A stretch of DNA of 64,000 nt. It comes from an uncultured Paracoccaceae bacterium. Its GTDB lineage: Bacteria; Pseudomonadota; Alphaproteobacteria; Rhodobacterales; Rhodobacteraceae. The stretch lies in NCBI GenBank assembly GCA_951812305.1, contig CATOSB010000002.1, forward strand, positions 496,001 to 560,000, read 5' to 3'. Below the pieces are notes generated by a model. The model saw only the letters and a list, made by a program, of their open reading frames with translations. It made no database searches and was not told the origin of the DNA. A program made the translations under genes and the position numbers. Position 1 is the stretch's first letter. Every line of letters starts with the position of its first letter. This document shows positions 43,607-52,324 of the stretch, in pieces.

Positions 43607-45433
43607 TCATTCCCCCGCGTGCAGGTTCTGCACATTTGCCGACAGCGTGGCCTCAACCGCTTCGCGCACGAACGCCGCCGTCAATGGCTCGCCATCCCAG
43701 TTCGGCACAGCGATCAGCTTCTCAGGCGCGATCCCGGCCTCCATGATCAGCAATTGCCGCATCTGGCTGTCGCGGTTTTGCTCAACCACAAAAATCCGGT
43801 CATGTTCTGCGGCAAAATCCTTCACCGCCTGCGAAAATGGGAATGCGCGCAGGCGCATGTGGTTGAGGTGCGCGCCGTCCACAGCCATCTGGTCCAACGC
43901 TTCTCTGATCGCATAGGTGGTGGAGCCGAAGTTGATGACCGCATCCCTTGTTGGCTTCGCGGCACCAGTGATCATCGGTTGCGGCAGATGTTCTGCCGCA
44001 CCCATAATCTTGCGATCGATCCGTTCCAGCATGTCCGCGTGGACACCGCCATCCTCGGTATAGCCGCCGGTATCAGTGTGCGATGTGCCACGGGTGAAAT
44101 AGGCGCCAAGGCTCGGATGTGTCCCCGGTTTGGTGCGGTATCCGATCCCGTCGCCGTCCAGATCGCGATAGCGCGCGAACTCGAAACCCGCGTCCAGATC
44201 ATCAGCCGTAACGACCTTGCCGCGGTTCGGGACGCGGTCTGCATCCCATTTCAGCGCATCGACGACCCAGTCATTCATGCCGATATCCAGATCGCTCATC
44301 ACGAAGACAGGCGTCTGATAATGTTCAGCAACATCAAAGGCATCCGCTGACATGCTAAAGCATTCATTCGCGTCACCGGGCAACAGCATGATGTGGCGTG
44401 TATCCCCGTGGCTGGCATAGGCGCACATCAGCACGTCAGATTGCTGGGTGCGCGTCGGCATCCCTGTCGACGGCCCGCCCCGCTGTATATCAAACAGAAC
44501 AAAGGGGATTTCCGCGTAATAGGCGAAACCGATAAATTCGCTCATCAGCGAGATGCCGGGGCCGGATGTGGCGGTAAAAGATCGCGCCCCGTTCCATGCA
44601 GCACCGATGGCCATGCCGGCAGCGGCCAATTCATCCTCGGCCTGCACCACCGCGACGTTCAGCCTGCCGTCTGCATCCACCCGATGCTTCATCGCGTGTT
44701 TCTCAAACCCCTCCACCATCGAGGTCGACGGCGTGATCGGATACCACGACGCCACCGTCGCCCCAGCGAACACGGCGCCGATCCCGGCGGCCTCATTGCC
44801 TTGAATCATGATCTGGCCGTCAGTCTTGTCGCTTGACCGCGCGGCCACACGCATTGGCGGCCGCTCCAGCTTGGCCGCATGGTCGCGGCCCAGATGCACG
44901 GCTTTTACATTCGGCTCGATCAGCTTTGGCTTGGCCTTGAACTGATCCGCAATCGCCTGTTCGATGACATCGCCATCAAGCCCCAAAAGTGTAATCAAAG
45001 CGCCCAGATAGACCATGTTCTTAAACAGCTGGCGCTGGCGCGGGTTGCTCCAATGCTCCGCACAAATGCGACTGATCGGGATGCCGACAACATCGATATC
45101 GCCGCGCCCGAATTCGCGCTCGCGGGTGTTGTCGTAAAGAAGCAGACCACCGGGCGAAACCGCCTGAACATCAGTGATGTAACTCGCTGGGTTCATCGCC
45201 ACCATGACATCGACGCCCTCGCGCCGCGCCAAATACCCGTGTTCTGATGCCCGGATCTCGTACCACGTTGGCAGACCTTGGATGTTCGACGGGAAGATGT
45301 TCTTCGCCGCCACCGGAATGCCCATGCGGAACAGCGTTTTGGCACAAAGCAGGTTCGCACTGGCCGACCCTGACCCGTTCACATTGGCGAATTTCAGGAC
45401 GAAGTCGTTAAAGACCGTCTCACTCTGCGGCAT
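43607..45433 (-). CDS. korA: 2-oxoacid:ferredoxin oxidoreductase, alpha subunit (gamma-alpha fusion)
   Basis: 608 residues from ATG 45433. The N-terminal third is the gamma domain (FANVNGSGSASANLLCAK, AMNPASYITDVQAVSPGG), followed by the alpha domain (SWYPITPSTSMVEGFE, TSGPGISLMSEFIGFAYYAE, IQRGGPSTGMPTRTQQSD). It ends one base before korB begins. The gene overlaps the upstream flavoprotein gene by 14 bp, so all three are one operon. The arrangement suggests the complex can exchange electrons with the flavoprotein. Confidence 0.88.
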   Translation of the reverse strand: MPQSETVFNDFVLKFANVNGSGSASANLLCAKTLFRMGIPVAAKNIFPSNIQGLPTWYEIRASEHGYLARREGVDVMVAMNPASYITDVQAVSPGGLLLYDNTREREFGRGDIDVVGIPISRICAEHWSNPRQRQLFKNMVYLGALITLLGLDGDVIEQAIADQFKAKPKLIEPNVKAVHLGRDHAAKLERPPMRVAARSSDKTDGQIMIQGNEAAGIGAVFAGATVASWYPITPSTSMVEGFEKHAMKHRVDADGRLNVAVVQAEDELAAAGMAIGAAWNGARSFTATSGPGISLMSEFIGFAYYAEIPFVLFDIQRGGPSTGMPTRTQQSDVLMCAYASHGDTRHIMLLPGDANECFSMSADAFDVAEHYQTPVFVMSDLDIGMNDWVVDALKWDADRVPNRGKVVTADDLDAGFEFARYRDLDGDGIGYRTKPGTHPSLGAYFTRGTSHTDTGGYTEDGGVHADMLERIDRKIMGAAEHLPQPMITGAAKPTRDAVINFGSTTYAIREALDQMAVDGAHLNHMRLRAFPFSQAVKDFAAEHDRIFVVEQNRDSQMRQLLIMEAGIAPEKLIAVPNWDGEPLTAAFVREAVEATLSANVQNLHAGE

Positions 45434-47222
45434 GGCGCAGCTCCTCCACCAGACCGCTATGGGTCTTGGCCTCGACATAGGTGAATTTCTGCATGTCCCA
45501 CGTACCGGTCGGGCAGCGTTCGGCGCAGAGCCCGCAATGCAGGCACACATCCTCGTCCTTCACCATCACCCGGCCCGTAGGCAGATCACCGGAAACATAA
45601 AGATCCTGCGCCAGATTGACGGCGGGCACACGCAAAGCTTCACGCAGCGGTTCTTCCGGTGCGTTGTCGATGAAGTTGATGCAATCGACCGGGCAGATAT
45701 CCATGCAGGCATCGCATTCGATACACAGGGGCGTCTCGAACACCGTCTGCACATCGCAATTGAGGCACCTCTGCGCCTCCTCCAGCGCCTGTTTCTCCTC
45801 GAACCCAAGTTCAACTTCCAGCGTCAGGTCCTTGAGCGCAATGGAATTATCCAGATGCGGCACCGCGCGGCGATCTTCCAGCGAGATGTCATTGTCATAG
45901 GACCATTCGTGAATGCCCATCTTTTGGCTGACGAGGTTGGTCATCGGTGCGGGGCGATCTTTCAGATCGCGATCCTGACAGTAATTGTCGATCGATATCG
46001 CCGCCTGATGGCCATGCGCGACGGCCCAGATGATGTTCTTCGGACCCAGCGCAGCGTCGCCGCCCACAAAGACGCCCGGCAGCGTCGAGGCAAATGTTTC
46101 TTCATCGACCACCGGGGTGTCCCAGTCGGTGAACTCCATGCCGATGTCGCGTTCGATCCACGGGAATGCGTTGTCCTGCCCCACGGCCATCAGCACATCA
46201 TCGCATTCAATCACCACCGGATCCTCTCCGGTCGGGATCAGCTTGCGGAGACCATCTGTGTATTCGGCCCGCATTTTCTCGAACACGACGGCCTTCAGCT
46301 TGCCGTTTTCGGTGATGAACTCCTTTGGCGAATGGTTGTCGAGGATTGGAATTTCCTCGCGCTCGGCATCCTCGATTTCCCAGGGGGATGCCTTCATATC
46401 TTCGCGTGGGCTGCGCACCGTCACAGTCACGTTTTCCGCCCCGAGGCGCAGCGCTGTGCGACAGCAATCCATCGCCGTATTGCCGCCGCCAATCACCACC
46501 ACACGCTTACCGATTTCGTCGATATGGCGGAATGCGACAGACGTAAGAAACTCGATCCCCAACTGAATGTTCTCGCTGGCTTCCTGACGCCCAGCAACGT
46601 TCAGATCCTTGCCCTTGGGCGCACCGGTCCCGATGAAGATCGCATCGTAACCCTCTGACAATAAATCACTCAGGCTATTCACTCGATGACCGAATTTTGC
46701 ATTCACGCCCAGATCAATGACCCGGTTCACCTCTTCGTCCAGAACCGAAACCGGCAGGCGGAAAGACGGAATGTTGTAGCGCATCAGCCCGCCTGCGGCG
46801 ACATCCTTTTCGATCAGGTCAATGTCATAGCCCAATGGCGCCAGATCGCGCGCCACGGTCAGTGACGCTGGCCCCGCCCCGATCAGCGCGATGCGCTTAC
46901 CGTTCTTGGTGGCAGGGGCTTTCGGCAGATACTGGTCGACTTCGCCCTTTTTGTCGGCAGCCACGCGCTTCAAGCGACAGATCGCGACCGGCTTTTCCTC
47001 AACCCGCGTGCGTCGGCAGGCCGGTTCACAGGGGCGATCACAGGTGCGGCCGAGAATGCCGGGAAAGACGTTGGATTCCCAGTTGATCAGAAACGCCTCG
47101 GTATAGCGCCGCTCGCTGATCAAACGGATATATTCCGGAACAGGCGTATGCGCCGGGCACGCCCATTGGCAATCAACCACCTTGTGGAAATAAGATGGAT
47201 CGTTCGTATTCGTTGGTTCCAT
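45420..47222 (-). CDS. FAD/Fe-S oxidoreductase (GltD-like) partner of KorAB
   Basis: 600 residues. An N-terminal Fe-S domain (CQWACPAHTPVPEY, GRTCDRPCEPACRRTRVEE) as in dihydropyrimidine dehydrogenase and GltD is followed by FAD (RIALIGAGPASLTVARDL) and NAD(P)H (VVVIGGGNTAMDCCRTAL) sites. The C-terminal ferredoxin domain has two [4Fe-4S] motifs, CIECDACMDICPVDC and CLHCGLCAERCPTG. Such a protein could pass electrons between NAD(P)H and the KorAB clusters, replacing free ferredoxin. First gene of the operon, 47222 to 42550. Confidence 0.87.
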   Translation of the reverse strand: MEPTNTNDPSYFHKVVDCQWACPAHTPVPEYIRLISERRYTEAFLINWESNVFPGILGRTCDRPCEPACRRTRVEEKPVAICRLKRVAADKKGEVDQYLPKAPATKNGKRIALIGAGPASLTVARDLAPLGYDIDLIEKDVAAGGLMRYNIPSFRLPVSVLDEEVNRVIDLGVNAKFGHRVNSLSDLLSEGYDAIFIGTGAPKGKDLNVAGRQEASENIQLGIEFLTSVAFRHIDEIGKRVVVIGGGNTAMDCCRTALRLGAENVTVTVRSPREDMKASPWEIEDAEREEIPILDNHSPKEFITENGKLKAVVFEKMRAEYTDGLRKLIPTGEDPVVIECDDVLMAVGQDNAFPWIERDIGMEFTDWDTPVVDEETFASTLPGVFVGGDAALGPKNIIWAVAHGHQAAISIDNYCQDRDLKDRPAPMTNLVSQKMGIHEWSYDNDISLEDRRAVPHLDNSIALKDLTLEVELGFEEKQALEEAQRCLNCDVQTVFETPLCIECDACMDICPVDCINFIDNAPEEPLREALRVPAVNLAQDLYVSGDLPTGRVMVKDEDVCLHCGLCAERCPTGTWDMQKFTYVEAKTHSGLVEELRHAAE

Positions 47223-47804
47223 TGTCCACCGCGCCCCTGGAATACCGTGGCATACTGTTAGGGTTTTTTCACAAGCATCAAGGTGTGATTGCGCTAAATG
47301 CGCTAAAAAAGCGCCAAGAACGCGGGAAGTTGATCAGCGCGCAACAATTTTCGCAACTGAAGGCGGTGAATCCATCGAACGCGCATCAATGAGCCTGTTT
47401 AATGCGTCAAGACACGGCGGATTGTGGAACGCGCCAGACCCGCTTGTGATGTTGTCGAACGGATCGCCAAAGCCGAACAGACACCCTGTCACGCAATCGG
47501 GGGCGCGATTGCCTTGTCAAAACCCCTCCATCTTCAAGGGAGCAATACGCGTGTGGCGGCGATTAATCCGCATTTTCTTCTAGCGCGCACCGATTTATCG
47601 TAAAAATGTCACGCGCCGACGGCGGGCGCGAAGAATTTGATTCTCAATTACATCAGCCTCTAGACAATGCCCCCCTTTTTCCCACATTATGTGGACAAAT
47701 AACCCACATTTCGTGTGGATAAGTACCAAATAAGTTGGCAGAAAAATAAGATCGAATGATCAGATGCCGACCTTACAGAGGCTAAAAAAGAGAGCGGTGA
47801 AGTC
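47223..47804. other. Long regulatory gap upstream of the adhesin
   Basis: 582 bp between the divergent flavoprotein and adhesin genes, AT-richer than its surroundings in the last 200 bp. Small plus-strand frames around 47195-47583 have no ribosome site or family features. Two operator-like palindromes lie at 47682-47718. I see no gene. Confidence 0.5.
47682..47718. promoter_or_regulatory. Tandem palindromes before the adhesin gene
   Basis: CCACAT-T-ATGTGG at 47682-47694 and CCACA-TTTCG-TGTGG at 47704-47718 share the CCACA/TGTGG arms, with centres 23 bp apart (about two helical turns). They lie about 90-120 bp before the adhesin start and look like a double operator. The cognate regulator is not identified. 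Confidence 0.55.
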
Positions 47805-50800
47805 ATGGTAGCTGTAAATTACGTCGTCCGCGACGGCGCTGGTAATGCGCAACGCGGAGCATTCCCGGAAGGAAATCCTGCAACGATCTATGTGTCCTAC
47901 ACTCAGGATGTGTCGTTGAATGTCGGGCCCAGCGATATTTCGAATTACACCAGACAGGGCAATGATCTGGTCATCACATTGCAAAACGGCGAGATAATCG
48001 TGCTCAGCGGTTATTACGATACCGGAACCTCCGGCGAGAAGAACCTGTTCCTGAGCGAAGAGGGCCGCATTTACGCAGTGACACTTCAAGACGGCGCTGA
48101 TGGCACCGTCTTTGGCGGCTATGAGGCGATCGACGTGGGCGGCAAATGGTCGGCCTATGATGAGCTTGTATTCCTCGATCTCGGCGACGTTGAGCAGGTG
48201 GTCGCGCCGCTTGCAGGCGGAGCAATTAACGGGCTTGGCGCTCTGTTGGGTGGTGGCGCGCTTGTCGGCGGCGCAATCATCGGCGGCGGTGGCGGCGACG
48301 ATGGCGGCGGCGGACCAATCGTGCCGACAGTTGATGACGCCAATGACACCTACCTTCTTGGTGGCGACGACCCGACAAGCACGACCGTTACCGGAACCGG
48401 TACACCGGGTTCCACGGTCGTGGTCGATATCGGCGGCAACACCCAGACCGTGACCATTGACGCAAACGGGATATGGGCAGCGTCGTTTGATACAGCGGAT
48501 CTTCCCGATGATGGCATCTATGAGGTTGTCGTCGACGTAACCGATCCGGCAGGCAACACCTGGACGCTCGATGGCCCAACCATCGACATCGACACAACCG
48601 GACCGGTGATCGACATGACCTCCGGCGTGGAATCCACCGGCGATCTGGTCAATGGCGACACCCACACCAATGGCACGGTCATCACCGGCACGGGCGAGGC
48701 TGGCGCCAGCCTTGAAGTCACAATCGATGGCGTCACCCACAGCACGACGGTGGATGGCAACGGCGACTGGTCGGTGACTTTCGCCTCTGGTGAAATCCAG
48801 ACCGGGGAATATTCCACATCCGTTAGCATCACTTCGACCGACACGCGCGGCAACTCGACCACGACCACCGAAACGCTTGTGGTGGACACCGTGCCGCCGC
48901 AGATGACACTGATGAATGTCGAAGGCGACAACACGATCAGCTTTGCCGAGGCCTCCGATGGCGTGACGCTGCAGGGCACGGGCGAGGCCGGGGCGTCAAT
49001 GTCCGTGACCTTCCAGGGCATCACGCGCACCACCACCGTTGCCGCCGATGGCAGCTGGTCTGTTGACTACGCGGCCGGGGAAATCACGCCCGGCACCTAT
49101 GACGCCGACATCACGCTCAGTTCCACTGATGCCGCTGGCAATACGTCGACCAGTTCGCATTCTGTTCACGTCGACACGGAGAATGCGCTGACACTCAACA
49201 CGCCGATTGCAGGCGATGATGTGATCAATGCCGCAGAGGCCGGGGCGGGCGTTTCGTTCGACGGAACGTCGGAACCGAACGCGACAGTGCAAGTGACCTT
49301 TCAGGGCATCACCCGCACGGTCACCGCAGATGCCAGCGGAAACTGGACGGCATCATACGCTAGCGGTGAAATCGCGCCTGGCCAATACGACGCGCCCATC
49401 GTTGTCACGTCGACCGATCAGGCGGGGAATACCGAGACAACCACCGGCGTTGTTCATGTCGACACTGAAACCGGCGTTGTCATTGCGCCCGGCCAGGCCG
49501 GTGGCGACAATATCGTTAACGACGCAGAAGCCAGCGCTGGCGTGACTTTCAACGGCACGGCGGAACCGGGTGCCAATGTGCAGGTCACGGTGGCGGGTGT
49601 CGCGATGCCCGCCGTTGTTGACACGGCAGGCAACTGGACAGCGACATATCCTTCCGGCACGCTTCCCGGCGGCCAATACGACACGACCATTGCAGTGACG
49701 TCCACGGACGCGGCCGGCAACACGGCCAGCACATCGGCGCCGGTGCAGATTGATACCGAGGTACAGAATTTCTCGGCCAACACCGCAACTGTTGAAACCG
49801 ACGGCACGATCAACGCGGTTGAACATGCCGATGGCGTCACACTGACCGGTACGGTTGAACCGGGCTCAACGGTGACGGTACAGTTCGGCACAGCCAACCG
49901 TGCAGCAATCGTTGATGCTGCCGGCAACTGGACGGCAACGTTCATTCCCGGCGAAATCCCATCAGGCACCTATGATGCGCCTGTGATCGTCAACGCCACG
50001 GATGTCGCGGGCAACACCGCGGTGATCAATGACACGGTTCACATCGATACCGACATCACGCTGACATCTCAGCCTTTGCAGACCGCAGACGACACGATCA
50101 ACGCGGCAGAACACGCCGCTGGCATCACGCTTGGCGGGTCGGCAGAGGCCGGATCAACGGTTCAGATCGACTTGCTGGGCGTGACCCGAACGGTTACCGC
50201 AGATGCGGGTGGCAACTGGAGTGTGGCCTTTACTGCCGCTGAAATCCCCGAAGGCACCTATGACGCGTCCGCGACGATCACGGCAACGGATGCAGCAGGG
50301 AACGCGACCACTCTGACAGAGACTTTCGCGGTCGACACAGAGATTACCAGCCCGACAGTGGACAGTGTGACATTCGCAGGCACCGACGTTTGGCGCATTG
50401 GTACGCAGGACGCTGATGGCGATTATACCGTTAACACGCTTGATGCGAACGGATCGGTCGGGACCCCGTCGTCCACGGTAACCCAACATCCGGCACTTGG
50501 AACTGAATTCACGTTCAATTCCGCCGTACCGGACGGTACCAACCTTGTCGTCAGCCGCACCGACGGTGCGGGCAACTCCTCTGCCACACTTCTGGTGCTG
50601 GAAGATGGCGCAACGGCGACCACGACAATCGGCCACACAGGCCTGTCCGGTTTCGACGTCCAGACGCTGAACCTCGAATACGGGGACGGGACAAACCTGT
50701 CGCTGACAGAGACCGACATTCGCGATCTGTCAAACTCCAGCGACACGCTGACGATCCACGGCGGGGCGGACGACACGGTCACGATCTCTGGCGCCACGAA

Positions 50801-50903
50801 TACCGGCACACAGCAGGTGATCGATGGCCAGATCTACGAGGTCTATACGCTGGGCGGTGATGCCACGGTAATCATCGAACAGGACATCAACGTCGTCATC
50901 TAA
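47805..50903 (+). CDS. BapA/LapA-like repeat adhesin, type I secreted
   Basis: 1032 residues. The N-terminal 125 residues match the BapA prefix-like domain (VNYVVRDGAGNAQRG, NDLVITLQNGEIIVLSGYY), followed by a Gly/Ala hinge (GGGALVGGAIIGGGGGDDGGG). Seven Ig-like repeats of about 95 residues follow (units with GNWTASYASGEI and TDAAGNT). The C-terminus has NSSDTLTIHGGADDTVTISG and VYTLGGDATVIIEQDINVVI, resembling type I export signals of alphaproteobacterial adhesins. There are no RTX nonapeptides. It is expected at the cell surface in biofilm formation. The exporter genes follow, but two of the three are broken. Confidence 0.87.
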   Translation: MVAVNYVVRDGAGNAQRGAFPEGNPATIYVSYTQDVSLNVGPSDISNYTRQGNDLVITLQNGEIIVLSGYYDTGTSGEKNLFLSEEGRIYAVTLQDGADGTVFGGYEAIDVGGKWSAYDELVFLDLGDVEQVVAPLAGGAINGLGALLGGGALVGGAIIGGGGGDDGGGGPIVPTVDDANDTYLLGGDDPTSTTVTGTGTPGSTVVVDIGGNTQTVTIDANGIWAASFDTADLPDDGIYEVVVDVTDPAGNTWTLDGPTIDIDTTGPVIDMTSGVESTGDLVNGDTHTNGTVITGTGEAGASLEVTIDGVTHSTTVDGNGDWSVTFASGEIQTGEYSTSVSITSTDTRGNSTTTTETLVVDTVPPQMTLMNVEGDNTISFAEASDGVTLQGTGEAGASMSVTFQGITRTTTVAADGSWSVDYAAGEITPGTYDADITLSSTDAAGNTSTSSHSVHVDTENALTLNTPIAGDDVINAAEAGAGVSFDGTSEPNATVQVTFQGITRTVTADASGNWTASYASGEIAPGQYDAPIVVTSTDQAGNTETTTGVVHVDTETGVVIAPGQAGGDNIVNDAEASAGVTFNGTAEPGANVQVTVAGVAMPAVVDTAGNWTATYPSGTLPGGQYDTTIAVTSTDAAGNTASTSAPVQIDTEVQNFSANTATVETDGTINAVEHADGVTLTGTVEPGSTVTVQFGTANRAAIVDAAGNWTATFIPGEIPSGTYDAPVIVNATDVAGNTAVINDTVHIDTDITLTSQPLQTADDTINAAEHAAGITLGGSAEAGSTVQIDLLGVTRTVTADAGGNWSVAFTAAEIPEGTYDASATITATDAAGNATTLTETFAVDTEITSPTVDSVTFAGTDVWRIGTQDADGDYTVNTLDANGSVGTPSSTVTQHPALGTEFTFNSAVPDGTNLVVSRTDGAGNSSATLLVLEDGATATTTIGHTGLSGFDVQTLNLEYGDGTNLSLTETDIRDLSNSSDTLTIHGGADDTVTISGATNTGTQQVIDGQIYEVYTLGGDATVIIEQDINVVI

Positions 50904-50994
50904 GCGATTGGCGCGCCCTGGGCCAATCCCGGGCGCCGCCCAACAAAAAGAATAACGATTTTTTAGCCAGTGTGTTGAGGCAAGGGAAACGGGA

Positions 50995-52324
50995 ATGACG
51001 TTCAAGGCGACGATGTTGGCCACGGCTTGTGTTTTTGCGCTGGCTGGGTGCATGTCCCCGCCCCCGTTTCTTGGCAAGCCCGGCGACGAGCCCGGGCTTT
51101 TCAAGAAGAAAGACAAAGGCGCGGAAGTGTCACGTGGCGAAACCGACGCCACCGACATCCCCGGCAAAGGCCATTCCGACATCATCGAAACGCTTCTAAG
51201 GCGTCGTTCGATGCTGAAACCCGGCTCTCCGTTCGACGACGTTGCCTCTGCTGCACTTGCTGCATCGGCGCGGTCGTCCGAGGCAGAACTGCGTCAGGCC
51301 AAATTGCGCGCAGTGGCGAAGTCGAAGAACTGGTTGCCGACGCTTGGCCCCTCGATCAGCCTGACATCGCTTGGCGATCTGGTTGCGGGCATACTTCTGG
51401 AGCAGGTGCTTTTCGATGGCGGGCGGCGCAAGGCGGAACGCGCATTTGCCGCCGCGGATGTAGAAGTTGCCGCCGTCAACCTCGCCCGATATGAACGCAC
51501 GCGTGGAAACCGCGCTCAGCCTTTACCTTGCGGCGATGCGCGGGCAAGAGAAAGCCGCCATCTCGCGTCGCGCTTTGGGCCGGATGCATGAATTCGAACG
51601 CATCGTGATTGGCAGGGTTCGCGGCGGCGTATCTGACCGCGCTGATCAACGCGTTGCCGAGGCGCGGGTCAACGACCTCAACTCTGCCATCAGCACTGCC
51701 GAAGAGGCCCGTGCCGCAGCCATCGCCGAACTTCTTGCCATGACGGGCCAAGAATTCAACACCACGCCCCCCGCGCTCTCTATGTCGGAGCCGTCCCAAC
51801 ACCCCGCCGCCTTATCGGTCCTTCTCGCAGAGGCCGAAGGCAACCGCACATTGGCAGAGGCGCGGATGGAACGCGCCGGGTTCATGCCCCAGATCACTGC
51901 ATCCGGGAATATCTCGACCGAGGGCAACAGCGGCGGCATCAACGCAGGCACCACACAGCCGCTTGGCTTTGGCACCGGCGCGGCGATAAAGGCGCTGAAA
52001 GGCACAGAAGAAATTGTTGAACGCCAGCTTGGCGAAGCAGATGAAGGTGCGAGGCGCAATTACGCGCGCCATGCGAGCCGTCTGGGGTCGTTTCAGCGGC
52101 AGGCGTTGGAAACAGAAAATCTTGCCATCGAGGCGCGTGAAACCTTCCGGTTGTTCCAGGCGCAGTTCAAGGCCGGACATCGGACTGTGATGGAAGTGAT
52201 CACAGTCTACGAGCGCCTGATCCAGCGCGAACAGGCCGCAGTCGATGCGAAATACGAAATTGTTCTGATCCAGCTGGAAATGGCGCGGGATCTGGGTTTG
52301 TTGGCCGATGGAGAGTCGATTTGA
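50995..52324 (+). pseudogene. TolC/LapE-like outer-membrane lipoprotein gene, frameshifted
   Basis: The first frame starts at 50995 with a lipoprotein signal (ATACVFALAGC) and runs as an outer-membrane efflux protein to about 51487, then goes off into an unrelated frame and stops at 51591. The +1 frame continues the protein (MNARVETALSLYLAAMRGQE ... MEVITVYERLIQREQAAVDAK) to 52324. One extra C in the CCC at 51485-51487 would explain it: deleting it gives 442 residues with the junction NLA-DMNARVETAL. A real mutation or a sequencing error are both possible. Confidence 0.8.

Noticed and set aside
45204-46658. 484-residue plus-strand frame opposite the flavoprotein gene
   Set aside because: Antisense to an unambiguous multi-domain Fe-S flavoprotein; compositionally a shadow.
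47195-47583. Two short frames in the gap before the adhesin
   Set aside because: No ribosome sites, no recognised motif, and they overlap each other's flanks; treated as non-coding.
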